Of a stretch of DNA of 64,000 nucleotides, positions 26,310-34,057 are shown piece after piece (positions within the stretch are counted from its first letter, which is position 1; every line of letters starts with the position of its first letter). Position numbers and translations under genes: made by a program. The notes under the pieces were generated by a model. It was not told where the DNA came from and ran no database searches. It saw only the letters and a program-made list of their open reading frames with translations. The DNA lies in the NCBI GenBank assembly GCA_030651895.1, contig JAUSBR010000011.1, positions 1 through 64,000 on the forward strand. The letters are read 5' to 3'. The DNA comes from Sideroxyarcus sp. Its GTDB lineage: Bacteria > Pseudomonadota > Gammaproteobacteria > Burkholderiales > Gallionellaceae.

Positions 26310-26687
26310 TCAGGAAAACCGCTGTTGCAGATACTGGATGATGTCGTTCGACTCATACATCCACTGCACCTGACCTTGCGCATCGGTTATGCGCAGACAC
26401 GGGGTCTGGATCTTGCCGCCGCCCTGTTGCAGGGCTTCGCGATGTTCGGGGTCATGCTGCGCATCGCGCAGGGTGATGGGCAATGACAGTCTGGCCATCT
26501 CGTGGCGCACCTTGATGCAGAACGGGCAGGTACTGAAGTGGTAGAGCTGCAACTGACTACATTGCTGGTCGACCTGTTGCTGTGCTTCTGCGCTGCGCAC
26601 TACACCTTTTGGTGTCGCCAGTTTGGCCCACAGTAGCATGAAGGGCATGAGGATCAGGCGCAGGGTTCGGAAGAATATTTTTATCAT
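26310..26687 (-). CDS. Glutaredoxin-like membrane-anchored protein
   Basis: 125 residues. An N-terminal hydrophobic segment (LRLILMPFMLLWAKLATP) is followed by a thioredoxin fold with CPFC in LYHFSTCPFCIKVRHEMARL, the cis-Pro TPCLRI, and SNDIIQYLQQRF. This fits glutaredoxins with a GST-N-like end. It would reduce disulfides or carry Fe-S clusters, useful near nif genes. It is the last minus-strand gene of the nif accessory block, set off by a REP repeat, so its operon membership is uncertain. Confidence 0.82.
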   Translation of the reverse strand: MIKIFFRTLRLILMPFMLLWAKLATPKGVVRSAEAQQQVDQQCSQLQLYHFSTCPFCIKVRHEMARLSLPITLRDAQHDPEHREALQQGGGKIQTPCLRITDAQGQVQWMYESNDIIQYLQQRFS

Positions 26688-26722
26688 GGGTTGGGGGATT
26701 CTTTTTATTTAAATACAAGTGC

Positions 26723-26751
26723 GGACCCTTCGACAGGCTCAGGGCGAACGG
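26723..26751. repeat. REP-like intergenic repeat
   Basis: GGACCCTTCGACAGGCTCAG followed by GGCGAACGG, the same repeat class as at 26255 and 18520. It lies between the glutaredoxin-like gene and the 105-residue ORF. Confidence 0.8.
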
Positions 26752-26788
26752 CATGTACAAAACAGGCACGGTGGCGGATTCTACCCAA

Positions 26789-27106
26789 TCAAATCTCGGA
26801 CGCCAGCATTTCGGACAACTTTCCCACGTTCGGCCAGTCCAGTTCGAGTGCGCCCTGGGGGGTGGCTATGCTCATGCCCTTGTCGAGCACGGTGCCGACG
26901 AAGCCGTTGTCGCTGGCGATTGGGCTCATGTAGATCTCGCGTTCCGGGCTGATGCCGTTGCGCACGGCGACGAGGGCGAAGGAGAGGCTGGAGGCTTCGG
27001 CGGGGGTGAGGCGCAGGACCAGGTCGTCTGCGAGTTGCAGGCGGATCTGTTTGCCCAGCACGCGATGCTGGACGCTGCTGACGGCAAAAGACGCTGGCTC
27101 AGACAT
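26789..27106 (-). CDS. Hypothetical protein of the nif accessory unit
   Basis: 105 residues, soluble, no Cys motifs. Segments: LGKQIRLQLADDLVLRLTPA, ASDNGFVGTVLDKGMSIATP and WPNVGKLSEMLASEI. No family recognised. The start overlaps the ankyrin gene stop by 8 bases, so it is cotranslated with the nif accessory genes upstream. Confidence 0.65.
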   Translation of the reverse strand: MSEPASFAVSSVQHRVLGKQIRLQLADDLVLRLTPAEASSLSFALVAVRNGISPEREIYMSPIASDNGFVGTVLDKGMSIATPQGALELDWPNVGKLSEMLASEI

Positions 27107-27569
27107 TCGCGGGCTCCTTTGCTTCCTTGAGCATCCGCATGCAGTGGATGTTGGCCGCCAGTTCCAGCGCGGTGAAATCGTCCAGTGTCATCAGTTCGGG
27201 ATCCGCGCCCGCATCCAGCAGCAGGCGCACCAGCGGTGTCTTGCCGGCCGAGGCGCAGTAGATCAATGCGGTGGCACCGTTGATGTTCTGCGTGTCTAGC
27301 GGTGCGCCCGCCTTGATGAGCGCGTTCGCCCCCGCCTCGCTGTCGGCGAAGCAGGCGAACCACAGTGCGCCGTTGCCGTCCGCATTCAGCAATGCCGGAT
27401 TCGCACCGCGCGCGAGCAGGGCTTGCACTGCATCGACATCGCCCACGCGTGCCGCATACATCAGCGGTGTGGTGCCGTCGGTCAGCGTACGGTCGATGCC
27501 GCTTTGCAGCGGGTCGCTCACCGGCAGGCCGGCCTGAACCAGCCAGCACTTGAGTTGGTTGTCATTCAT
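27099..27569 (-). CDS. Ankyrin-repeat protein in the nif unit
   Basis: 156 residues with three to four ankyrin repeats: DGTTPLMYAARVGDVDAVQA, GNGALWFACFADSEAGANAL, GATALIYCASAGKTPLVRLL and DDFTALELAANIHCMRMLKE. Ankyrin proteins bind other proteins; ankyrin genes occur in nif clusters of other proteobacteria. It overlaps the SagB-like gene by 4 bases and the 105-residue ORF by 8. Partner unknown. Confidence 0.88.
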   Translation of the reverse strand: MNDNQLKCWLVQAGLPVSDPLQSGIDRTLTDGTTPLMYAARVGDVDAVQALLARGANPALLNADGNGALWFACFADSEAGANALIKAGAPLDTQNINGATALIYCASAGKTPLVRLLLDAGADPELMTLDDFTALELAANIHCMRMLKEAKEPANV

Positions 27570-29104
27570 ATTGGCTCCTCATAGGCGGGTAAGGTGGAGA
27601 TGCGCGGGTCGTCCAGCGCCATGCCGACGGCGTAGTGATAGATGACCTGGAAGCGGTCGTTCTGCAAGCCGAGCACTTCATGCACCGCATCGTCGAAGAA
27701 GCAGCCGATGCCGGTGCCGCGCCATCCGGCGGCTTCGGCTTCGAGCGTGACGATGTGGCCGAGCATGCCCGCCTCCCAGTGCAGGTGGCGGTAGGCAGCC
27801 GGATCGGCAGCGACGGGGGCGGCGAATTCGGCCAGCATGATGAAGGTGACGGCGCAATCGGTGGCGATGTCCTGATGGCAGGACAGAGTGCGCGCGGTCT
27901 TGCCGGCGCGCGCGGCGATGAGCTGGAACAATGGCGATTCAGTGTCGGCTGCTTCCCAGGTGAAGGTGTCGCGGAACGCGGCACGCATCGCTTCTTTCGC
28001 CGCCCCGCTGCGCGGCAGCGCATACACGCCGGGCGCGACACCTTCGACGCGGTGCACCAGCAACACCGGATGCACGCGGGCGACATGCGGCCACATCTCC
28101 CACACCGGCGAGCCACCGGGCAACAGGCTGGTCAGCAGGCGTTTGAACAGGGTTTGCGGCATCACTGATGCGCCGTCGAAGGTCTGCGCGCTGCGCCGTT
28201 TCAGGATGACTTGTGCGGCGCGGATATCTTCGTCGCGCGCGGGGATGGGGAGCGGCGACACGGATGCGCTCGGCGGTGTGCCGCGCGTGGCATGGGCGAC
28301 TTCTTCGATGACCGGCCACTGGTACAGGGGGCGCGCATCGAGCAGGCCGGGCTTGCCTGCCCAATGCTGCCAGTCTGTCGGCAAGGCGGTATCTGTCGCA
28401 TGCAAGGCGACGATCACTTCCGCCTCTTCGTTTTCCACGCCGACGAAATCCTCTGCGCGGTCGCTACCCAGCGCGTGCGCGATGTCTGCCGCGCTGCGCA
28501 ACAACAGGTGCGGCTTCCAGCCGTGCAGGACCGCTGCGTAACTCACGGCAGCGAGCACATGGCCCATGTCGAGCTGGCAATAGCGGAAAGCGCGTTCGCC
28601 GTATTTCCATGCCTCGCGCCAATGGATGGAACTGAAACCCAGCCACGCGCCCGTCGTCTGCGCGGCTCTTCCCCACGCCCGCCGTTCCAGACCGTGGTAC
28701 AGATTGTGGTAGTGATACAGACCGTCTTCCAAACCGGCCACGCTGGCGGCGATGAGCCAGGTCTCGGTGGGATGCAGGTTGCCGGACGAGGGATGCGCGC
28801 GCAGCGACCAGCGCGAACCGGCATATTCTTTCCAGGCGGTGAGTGCGACGCACAGACGCAACAGCGAGCCGAGATTGCTGCCGTTCAACGGCAGGGATGG
28901 ACGCGAGGCGGGAAGCTCGCCCCAAGTGATATCGGATACAACGATGTCGCGCGGCAACGCGCTACGCTGCGCGCCGTCCCAATCGCGGAAGGCCTTGGGC
29001 TGCGCGTCCCAGTCCAGCGTGCCGGGACCGGCGGCATAACGATCCAGCGCATGTTTGCTGCGTGTGTGATATGCCAGAACGGTAGCAGCACGGGAATCAG
29101 TCAT
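27566..29104 (-). CDS. SagB-type nitroreductase-family dehydrogenase (two nitroreductase-like halves)
   Basis: 512 residues. Both halves look like FMN nitroreductase folds: the first with GSRWSLRAHPSSGNLHPTET, the second with RRSAQTFDGASVMPQTLFKR and WEAGMLGHIVTLEAEAAGWR. SagB/ThcOx enzymes oxidise azoline rings in peptide natural products, but members in nif clusters have no known peptide partner, and none is seen here. The ATG (29104) lies at the edge of a 143-bp MITE; its Shine-Dalgarno-like AAGGA abuts the start codon directly. Probable redox role in nitrogen fixation is inference. Confidence 0.82.
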   Translation of the reverse strand: MTDSRAATVLAYHTRSKHALDRYAAGPGTLDWDAQPKAFRDWDGAQRSALPRDIVVSDITWGELPASRPSLPLNGSNLGSLLRLCVALTAWKEYAGSRWSLRAHPSSGNLHPTETWLIAASVAGLEDGLYHYHNLYHGLERRAWGRAAQTTGAWLGFSSIHWREAWKYGERAFRYCQLDMGHVLAAVSYAAVLHGWKPHLLLRSAADIAHALGSDRAEDFVGVENEEAEVIVALHATDTALPTDWQHWAGKPGLLDARPLYQWPVIEEVAHATRGTPPSASVSPLPIPARDEDIRAAQVILKRRSAQTFDGASVMPQTLFKRLLTSLLPGGSPVWEMWPHVARVHPVLLVHRVEGVAPGVYALPRSGAAKEAMRAAFRDTFTWEAADTESPLFQLIAARAGKTARTLSCHQDIATDCAVTFIMLAEFAAPVAADPAAYRHLHWEAGMLGHIVTLEAEAAGWRGTGIGCFFDDAVHEVLGLQNDRFQVIYHYAVGMALDDPRISTLPAYEEPI

Positions 29105-29110
29105 TCCTTA

Positions 29111-29253
29111 AGGGCACCTCTAATAATCCAAATTTCGTCGCAATACTGCGTTGCTCACAAAAAATCACTCCTCACATATTGCACATATGCCGCGTCGCGA
29201 TTTTTTGCTCGCGCCTTGTCTTGCTTAGAACTTTAGATTTTTAGTGGCGCCCT
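29111..29253. mobile_element. 143-bp MITE-like element between nifZ and the SagB-like gene
   Basis: Ends AGGGCACCTCTAATAATCC and (reverse) AGGGCGCCACTAAAAATC form terminal inverted repeats matching at 25 of 33 positions. The element is flanked by TA on both sides (29109-29110 and 29254-29255), as for Tc1/mariner-IS630 type insertion. It has no ORF. Removing it and one TA would put the nifZ stop three bases before the downstream ATG. Confidence 0.72.
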
Positions 29254-29531
29254 TAGCTTAATCCGGTCAACTCGTCGCTCAAGCAACCGATGGGCTCGGC
29301 AAGTGTGCCTTCGGCATCCAACTCGAAGCGCACCAGATAGATCTCTTCGTTCGGCATCTCCTGCGCATGGCCGACGTTGACCACCACCCCGCGTGTGCCG
29401 GCGGCGGCCAGCAAGGCATCGGGTTCCACACCGGGGATGCTGCTCTCGCCGGTCTCTTCCATCGATTCGTTGTACAGGTCTTGCGCGGCGAAGACCATGT
29501 CGCCCATTTGGAATCTGCTCATGTCATTCAC
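29253..29531 (-). CDS. nifZ: Nitrogen fixation protein NifZ
   Basis: 92 residues. FQMGDMVFAAQDLYNESMEE, then TRGVVVNVGHAQEMPNEEIY and LVRFELDAEG, the NifZ domain, at about the minimum length for the family. NifZ assists P-cluster maturation of MoFe protein. A second ATG at codon 4 (MSRFQMGD) may be the start. The stop codon lies at the junction with the MITE (last base of the element plus the TA). Confidence 0.88.
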   Translation of the reverse strand: MNDMSRFQMGDMVFAAQDLYNESMEETGESSIPGVEPDALLAAAGTRGVVVNVGHAQEMPNEEIYLVRFELDAEGTLAEPIGCLSDELTGLS

Positions 29532-29548
29532 TCCACCAATATATAAAT

Positions 29549-29759
29549 CCGTTCGGGCTGAGCCTGATGAAACTCCTAGCCATTCGACTAAGCCCGCAAG
29601 CGGGCAAGTCGCTGGTTATGTCGAAGCCACACGCCCTTACCAATATAAAATCCGTTCGGGCTGAGCTTGTCGAAGCCACACGCCCTTCGACTAGCCTTTA
29701 GTCTTGACCCTTCGACTCGCCTTTAGTCCTGAGCTTGTCGAAGGGTCAGGGCGAACGGC
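29549..29759. repeat. Cluster of degenerate REP-like repeats
   Basis: At least three units: CCGTTCGGGCTGAGCCTGAT at 29549, CCGTTCGGGCTGAGCTTGTC near 29650, and CTTCGACTCGCC...GGGTCAGGGCGAACGG at 29710-29759. The phrase GTCGAAGCCACACGCCCTT occurs twice (near 29620 and 29668), showing local duplication. It separates nifZ from the next gene of the unit. Confidence 0.78.
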
Positions 29760-29767
29760 ATTTTTGA

Positions 29768-30139
29768 TTAAAGCGCAGTGACCAGTGACGCTTCGCTGCG
29801 CAGTGAACTTTCGTTGCCCCAGGCCGTGACCATCTCGACGAACCAGCGCGGATCGCGCGGGTGCGGGCAGAACAGATCGTACTCGGCATAGAAGCTGTTG
29901 TCGCTGTTGATGGTCAGGGTACCGCACCTGTCGTTGCGGGCATTGCGCCAGACGCCCTCGTATCCGGGCAACTGGTTGCCGGGATCGATGACATGGGTGA
30001 CCTGCAGGGCGGCCAGCTCTATCTTCGGCGACGCGCCGGTCGCGCTGAAATCGTCGGCCTCCTTTTGCAGGGCTGCCACGATGCGCTCGGCCAGCGCCTC
30101 AAGCTCTGCAGGCAACTGGCGCGAGGCGAGCACTACCAT
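29768..30139 (-). CDS. Hypothetical protein coupled to 2Fe-2S ferredoxin
   Basis: 123 residues from the ATG at 30139 (MVVLASRQLPAELEALAERI), which overlaps the ferredoxin stop by 7 bases; longer in-frame sequence upstream is a shadow of the ferredoxin gene. Later parts include YEGVWRNARNDRCGTLTINS and YDLFCPHPRDPRWFVEMVTA. No named domain recognised, but the gene pair with this ferredoxin is seen in nif regions. Soluble; two Cys. Confidence 0.72.
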   Translation of the reverse strand: MVVLASRQLPAELEALAERIVAALQKEADDFSATGASPKIELAALQVTHVIDPGNQLPGYEGVWRNARNDRCGTLTINSDNSFYAEYDLFCPHPRDPRWFVEMVTAWGNESSLRSEASLVTAL

Positions 30140-30456
30140 ACGTCGGCGGGTGCCTTCAGTCTTTCCACCACTTTGCCGCCGAGCAGATGCTCGTCGAATA
30201 TCTCGGCGACATCGGCCTTGCTCACATTGCTGTACATGATGCCTTCGGGATAGACGAGGACGTTCGGCCCCATGCTGCACGGACCGATGCAACCGCTGGG
30301 CGTCACCATCACTTCGGTGAAGCACTGGCGCTGTTGCCATTGCTTCATGATCTCGTCCACCACTTCGGCGCAGCCCTTCTGTGCGCAGGAACCGCGCGGA
30401 TGTCCGGCAGGACGGTTCTGCGAGCAGACGATTACGTGTCTTTTGGGCCTAGCCAT
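30133..30456 (-). CDS. Thioredoxin-like [2Fe-2S] ferredoxin of the nif unit
   Basis: 107 residues. Cysteine set CSQNRPAGHPRGSCAQKGC at the N-terminus and SGCIGPCSMGPNVLVYPEGI: the C-x(12)-C ... C-x3-C arrangement of thioredoxin-fold 2Fe-2S ferredoxins. It probably carries electrons in nitrogen fixation or shields nitrogenase like Shethna-type proteins; the exact role is unknown. Two bases separate it from fdxB. Confidence 0.88.
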   Translation of the reverse strand: MARPKRHVIVCSQNRPAGHPRGSCAQKGCAEVVDEIMKQWQQRQCFTEVMVTPSGCIGPCSMGPNVLVYPEGIMYSNVSKADVAEIFDEHLLGGKVVERLKAPADVW

Positions 30457-30458
30457 GC

Positions 30459-30749
30459 TCAGGCACCCGCCGCAATAGCGGTGTGGCTATGGCACTGCTT
30501 GGGACAGACGCGCGCGCAGGAGCCGCAGCCGATGCAATCCATCATGTCGGCGAGGGTCATGACCATGCTGTTGTCTTCGTCCTCGTCGTAGTTCTCGTCG
30601 TCCTCGCTGCGCTCGACCAGTTCGAACACCTTGCGCGGGCAGACCTTGTAGCAGCGGCCGCAGCCGATGCAGTTGGCCGCGTTGAGCGCGGTGATGAAGG
30701 TGGGTTCGTAAGGCGTGCCGCCTCGGGTGGTTCCTGTGATGTTTGCCAT
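30459..30749 (-). CDS. fdxB: Nif-specific ferredoxin III
   Basis: 96 residues with two [4Fe-4S] motifs, CIGCGRCYKVCPRKVFEL and CIGCGSCARVCPKQC, separated by an acidic linker (RSEDDENYDEDEDNS). This is the FdxB form found in nif clusters. It is likely an electron carrier for FeMo-co biosynthesis or nitrogenase. The gene is within the nifE-directed unit. Confidence 0.92.
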   Translation of the reverse strand: MANITGTTRGGTPYEPTFITALNAANCIGCGRCYKVCPRKVFELVERSEDDENYDEDEDNSMVMTLADMMDCIGCGSCARVCPKQCHSHTAIAAGA

Positions 30750-30762
30750 ATCTCTTCCTTAT

Positions 30763-30981
30763 CTAAACTTGTGTCTCTTTCTGTGCTGCCGCCAGTTTCG
30801 CGCTTGCCTCGGCCCAGGCCTGGCAGGCGTCGTAGGTGGATTGCGCGATGCCGGGGATGTCCTTGTATCCGGCAGGCAACTTGTCTTCGACCAGATCGTG
30901 CAACTGCGAAGCCCATTCGCTGGAGATGCGCTTGAGTTTCTTCACTTCCTTGTCGAGGATCTTCAGTTCTTCTTCAGTCAT
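30763..30981 (-). CDS. CCE_0567-family (DUF683) small nif protein
   Basis: 72 residues from the ATG at 30981, preceded by AAGGAG 6 nt upstream. EEELKILDKEVKKLKRISSE forms a helical hairpin start and LHDLVEDKLPAGYKDIPGIA is the conserved block. Members are small helical metalloproteins located next to nifX and the DUF269 gene. Its role in cofactor handling is inferred from context. Confidence 0.85.
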   Translation of the reverse strand: MTEEELKILDKEVKKLKRISSEWASQLHDLVEDKLPAGYKDIPGIAQSTYDACQAWAEASAKLAAAQKETQV

Positions 30982-31012
30982 CTTGTTCTCCTTGGGGAGA
31001 TGAATATCTATT

Positions 31013-31045
31013 CCGTTCGTGGTGAGCCTGTCGAACCATGATCGG
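31013..31045. repeat. REP-like intergenic repeat
   Basis: CCGTTCGTGGTGAGCCTGTC then GAACCATGATCGG, the mirrored form of the unit at 18559. It lies between the DUF269 gene and the CCE_0567 gene. Confidence 0.75.
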
Positions 31046-31078
31046 AATAAATACATCACAATCAATTGGAACTACTTT

Positions 31079-31129
31079 CCCTTCGACTGCCTTTAGTCCT
31101 GAGCCTGACGAAGGGTCAGGGCGAACGGC
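31079..31129. repeat. REP-like intergenic repeat
   Basis: CCCTTCGACTGCCTTTAGTC then CTGAGCCTGACGAAGGGTCA and GGGCGAACGG. Almost the same sequence as 29707-29759, so one was copied from the other or both from a common unit. Confidence 0.75.
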
Positions 31130-31146
31130 AGATTTCATCTGGGCTC

Positions 31147-31605
31147 TTACAGTCCGGCCACTTCCGGATACTTGCCGATGAGTCCCAGTGCCACGGAGAG
31201 CAGCTTGTCGCCCTCGTCCTTCATCTTGGACAGGCTCTCGTAACCGTAGCGGTGCACGTCGCGCAGGGTGCGGTCCATCACCACCAGCTTGCCCACGGTG
31301 ATGATCGCGCGGCCGAAACCTTCGTGCGTGATGTTGATACTGGGCACCGCCATCAGGCCGCATTCTTTTTCGATGAGCGACGACACGGCGTTGTAGAAGG
31401 CCTTGATGCGCGCCAGCATGATCTCGTCCGGATCGCCGATCACGGGGATCTCGCGGCGCTGTTCCTTGGTCACCACATACGGTGCCAGGATGCGATCGGC
31501 AGGCCAGCCGTCATAAGTGCCGTAGCTGTCGATGGCGCGCATCTGCTTGACCATCTCCTTGATGAATTCGGTGGACAACAAGTCTGCATCGACTGCCTGG
31601 TTCAT
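31147..31605 (-). CDS. NifX-associated nitrogen fixation protein (DUF269)
   Basis: 152 residues. Characteristic blocks: LLSTEFIKEMVKQMRAIDSY, GTYDGWPADRILAPYVVTKE, and GFGRAIITVGKLVVMDRTLR with DVHRYGYESLSKM. DUF269 proteins are encoded after nifX in most diazotrophs and are thought to help FeMo-co assembly or storage. Upstream it is 70 bp from the RseC-like gene. Confidence 0.92.
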   Translation of the reverse strand: MNQAVDADLLSTEFIKEMVKQMRAIDSYGTYDGWPADRILAPYVVTKEQRREIPVIGDPDEIMLARIKAFYNAVSSLIEKECGLMAVPSINITHEGFGRAIITVGKLVVMDRTLRDVHRYGYESLSKMKDEGDKLLSVALGLIGKYPEVAGL

Positions 31606-31675
31606 GTTATTTCTCCTTCGTTAAAATACTTTGTTCGCTTCGAAATATTGGGTGTGCTGCACACCCGGCAAAAAA

Positions 31676-32086
31676 CTACTTCAACTTCTGCGCGCTCATC
31701 TGCGGCGCCCAGCCTGTCCAGCGCCCCAGCAGAAATCCGAGTGCCATGCCGTTAGCCGCGCCCAGCACAGCGCCGATGTCTCCCAGACCGAATGCCGCCG
31801 CGATGCCCGCACCGGCCAGAGCCAGTACTGTTGGCAGCAGGTAGGCCAGCAGTCCGGCCTTGAGCAGATCGCCTTCGCTCATGCTCAGGTGCAGCTCGTC
31901 ACCCTCTCTTACGTTCGCGTCGCACTGCACCGCGATGGTCTTGCGGCCGTGCGCGAAATATTTGCCCAGCCCGGAGACGCCGCAACTGCTGCTGGAAGCG
32001 CAGCCGCCGCAACCGGACTTTTCGGTCGGCAGCACCTGCGCGATGCCATCGGCGCTGGAGACGACACGGACGGGCGCGGAGATCAT
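31676..32086 (-). CDS. RseC/SoxR-reducing-system family membrane protein
   Basis: 136 residues from the ATG at 32086 that overlaps the nifX stop (ATGA). Cys motif SGCGGCASSSSCGVSGLGKY (C-x2-C-x5-C), then two membrane helices (LLKAGLLAYLLPTVLALAGA and GAVLGAANGMALGFLLGRW). This is the RseC family, whose members work with Rnf-type electron transport to reduce SoxR. Placement between nifX and DUF269 suggests redox control or electron delivery for nitrogenase; inference. Confidence 0.85.
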   Translation of the reverse strand: MISAPVRVVSSADGIAQVLPTEKSGCGGCASSSSCGVSGLGKYFAHGRKTIAVQCDANVREGDELHLSMSEGDLLKAGLLAYLLPTVLALAGAGIAAAFGLGDIGAVLGAANGMALGFLLGRWTGWAPQMSAQKLK

Positions 32087-32496
32087 TCCTGCCACTCCTC
32101 GTCTTCGGCGAAGCCCTTGCCGCCCGCCTGCTTCTTCAAATGTTTCGCCAGCCATACCGGAGGTTCGTTGACCAGATTCTTTTGCAGGCCGCACAGCAGC
32201 TCGTCGATGAGCGTGCCTTCATCCACGCGCATGGGCTGGATGCTCGCGGCCAGCAATTGCTGGATCGCCGATGCGCCCACCGCGTTGCAATACACCGCAG
32301 CGCAATCGCCCAGCAGCTCGACCTTGGCGGCGAGCTTGCCTTCGTGACCGTCCATCGCGGTCTCGATGAACTCGGCCACTTCGATCAGTCGGGTCTCGGT
32401 CTCGCCCACTTCGTAGATGGCGAACGACTCCGCCGCGCCGAAATGCTGATTGACCGCTTTGCGGTCACTGGTTGCGAATGCGATCTTCACAGTCAT
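32083..32496 (-). CDS. nifX: Nitrogen fixation protein NifX
   Basis: 137 residues. FATSDRKAVNQHFGAAESFA and YEVGETETRLIEV open the dinitrogenase-cofactor-binding fold; LLGDCAAVYCNAVGASAIQQ follows. NifX binds NifB-co/FeMo-co precursors between NifB and NifEN. The ATG at 32496 gives the expected family start (MTVKIAFATSD). It lies 10 bp after nifN. Confidence 0.92.
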   Translation of the reverse strand: MTVKIAFATSDRKAVNQHFGAAESFAIYEVGETETRLIEVAEFIETAMDGHEGKLAAKVELLGDCAAVYCNAVGASAIQQLLAASIQPMRVDEGTLIDELLCGLQKNLVNEPPVWLAKHLKKQAGGKGFAEDEEWQE

Positions 32497-32506
32497 GGTC
32501 GCCTCC

Positions 32507-33898
32507 TCAGTGGGTTTTATGAGGCGCAGATGCCGCATAGCCTTCTCCCGTGCGCTGCGCATAGATGGAGACATAGGCGGCCGGCTCGTGGTGGCCGTGC
32601 TCGACCAGCATGTTGGCCAGGTCGAACAGCGTCTGGCGCGTGCCGCGATAGCCCACCCACAGGCGCTGGTAGCCGCCGATGAGGTCGTATTGCGGGAAGC
32701 CGGCGCGCAGCAGCGGCACGCCGAGACGGCGCGACGTTTCCACCGCGTGCGAATTGCTGATGACCAGTTGCGCGCCGCCGCGCTTGGCCGCGATCTCCAG
32801 GTCTTCCAGATCGCCGATGCCAACCTGAGCGGCGTTCACGTCCTGCAAGATATTGGCGCGGGCGGGCGCGACGGCGGCAACCACCTCGCAGCCCATCTCG
32901 GTGACCAGCCGTGCATAGCCGTAGAGCATGTCGGGATCGGCGGCGATGGCGACGCGCGCGAAACCGAGCATGAAGTGACTGTCCACCATCGCGTCCTGCA
33001 ACTGCGCGCGCTGGCGCTCGATCTTTTCCGGCACAGGCTTGGCGCTGATCTCGGCCAATGCGGAAACGAAGGCATCCACCGCTTCCAGCCCCATCAGACT
33101 GTCGAAACGAAAGTCCGGCACTTGCGTCTGTGCCTTGAGAAGATCTGCCGCGTCGTACATGGAGTTGCCCAGCACCAGCGTGGCGATGGATTCGCCCATG
33201 CTGGCGATGTCGTTGACCGGCGTGCCGCCCACGGTGAGCGGAGAACTTTCCATCTCGGTGAGGTGGCCGTCGAGCGAATCGCCGATGTCCGGCAATACCA
33301 AAGGACGCAGGCCGAAGGCTTCGACGAGTTCCTTGATGTGTTCGACATCGCCAGGCGTGAGGAAAGAACCGGCCAGCACGTTGACCTGTTTTTTGCGCTT
33401 GCCGACTTCGTTGCTCTTTTGCGGCAGCATCACTTCCAGCGTCGCCTTCACCGCCAGCGCGTAACCGCTTTCCAGGCAGCCGGTGAAATCGGGCGTGTTC
33501 ACCGGCACCACGGGGATGTGGGCGAACTCGGGATGCGCGGCGTAGAAATCCTTCACCAGACGTTTGATGTCGGTGCCCTGCGTTTCGGACAGACCCGTGG
33601 TCGGCAGACCGATGAGCGCGGGTTTACTCTTTTCGCAAACCGCCTTCAAACCGAGGATGACGTTCTCGTCCGCGCTCATCACGGTGGAGACCTGGTCCAT
33701 CGCGGTGGTCTGCAAGGGGATGGGCTCGCGGAAGTGGCGCACGAAGAACACCTTGCCGAACGCGGTGCAACCCTGCGAACCGTGCAGCATCGGGATGGCC
33801 TTGTTTATGCCGAGGAAGGCGAGCGAAGCGCCGACCGGCTGGCTGGCCTTGAGCGGATTCACCGCGAGTGCTTTGTTGCGTTTCAGGATCTCGGCCAT
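32507..33898 (-). CDS. nifN: FeMo-cofactor assembly scaffold subunit NifN
   Basis: 463 residues from the ATG at 33898 ([20 protein letters not shown]). Typical NifN segments: [40 protein letters not shown], and the later [20 protein letters not shown]. NifN pairs with NifE to mature the NifB cofactor. A REP-containing 159-bp spacer separates it from nifE. An upstream extension in frame would run into repeat sequence, so it was not used. Confidence 0.95.
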   Translation of the reverse strand: MAEILKRNKALAVNPLKASQPVGASLAFLGINKAIPMLHGSQGCTAFGKVFFVRHFREPIPLQTTAMDQVSTVMSADENVILGLKAVCEKSKPALIGLPTTGLSETQGTDIKRLVKDFYAAHPEFAHIPVVPVNTPDFTGCLESGYALAVKATLEVMLPQKSNEVGKRKKQVNVLAGSFLTPGDVEHIKELVEAFGLRPLVLPDIGDSLDGHLTEMESSPLTVGGTPVNDIASMGESIATLVLGNSMYDAADLLKAQTQVPDFRFDSLMGLEAVDAFVSALAEISAKPVPEKIERQRAQLQDAMVDSHFMLGFARVAIAADPDMLYGYARLVTEMGCEVVAAVAPARANILQDVNAAQVGIGDLEDLEIAAKRGGAQLVISNSHAVETSRRLGVPLLRAGFPQYDLIGGYQRLWVGYRGTRQTLFDLANMLVEHGHHEPAAYVSIYAQRTGEGYAASAPHKTH

Positions 33899-33916
33899 GT
33901 CATGCTCCCCCGCAAA

Positions 33917-33945
33917 CCGTTCGTGGTGAGCCTGTCGAACCATGA
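33917..33945. repeat. REP-like intergenic repeat between nifE and nifN
   Basis: CCGTTCGTGGTGAGCCTGTC then GAACCATG, matching the unit at 31013 over 28 bases. Confidence 0.78.
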
Positions 33946-33980
33946 ATGGTTTGTGACTCAGGATATTTAATCCATTCACA

Positions 33981-34029
33981 CTTCGACAAGCCTGTCCTGA
34001 GCTCAGTCGAAGGGCTCAGTGCGAACGGA
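33981..34029. repeat. REP-like intergenic repeat between nifE and nifN
   Basis: CTTCGACAAGCCTGTCCTGA then CAGTCGAAGGGCTCAGTGCG and AACGGAT. The two repeats in this spacer face each other and can pair (CTTCGAC / GTCGAAG), giving a potential hairpin in the nifEN transcript. Confidence 0.75.
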
Positions 34030-34057
34030 TTAAATGAATTGCGTTTGGTATTCATCA

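Noticed and set aside
26926-27549. 207-codon minus-strand frame overlapping the ankyrin gene
   Set aside because: Different frame from the clear ankyrin repeats, Arg/Ala-rich composition and no start signal.
32450-33970. 506-codon plus-strand frame opposite nifN
   Set aside because: Shadow of nifN with Gly/Arg/His-rich composition; the nifN protein is unambiguous.
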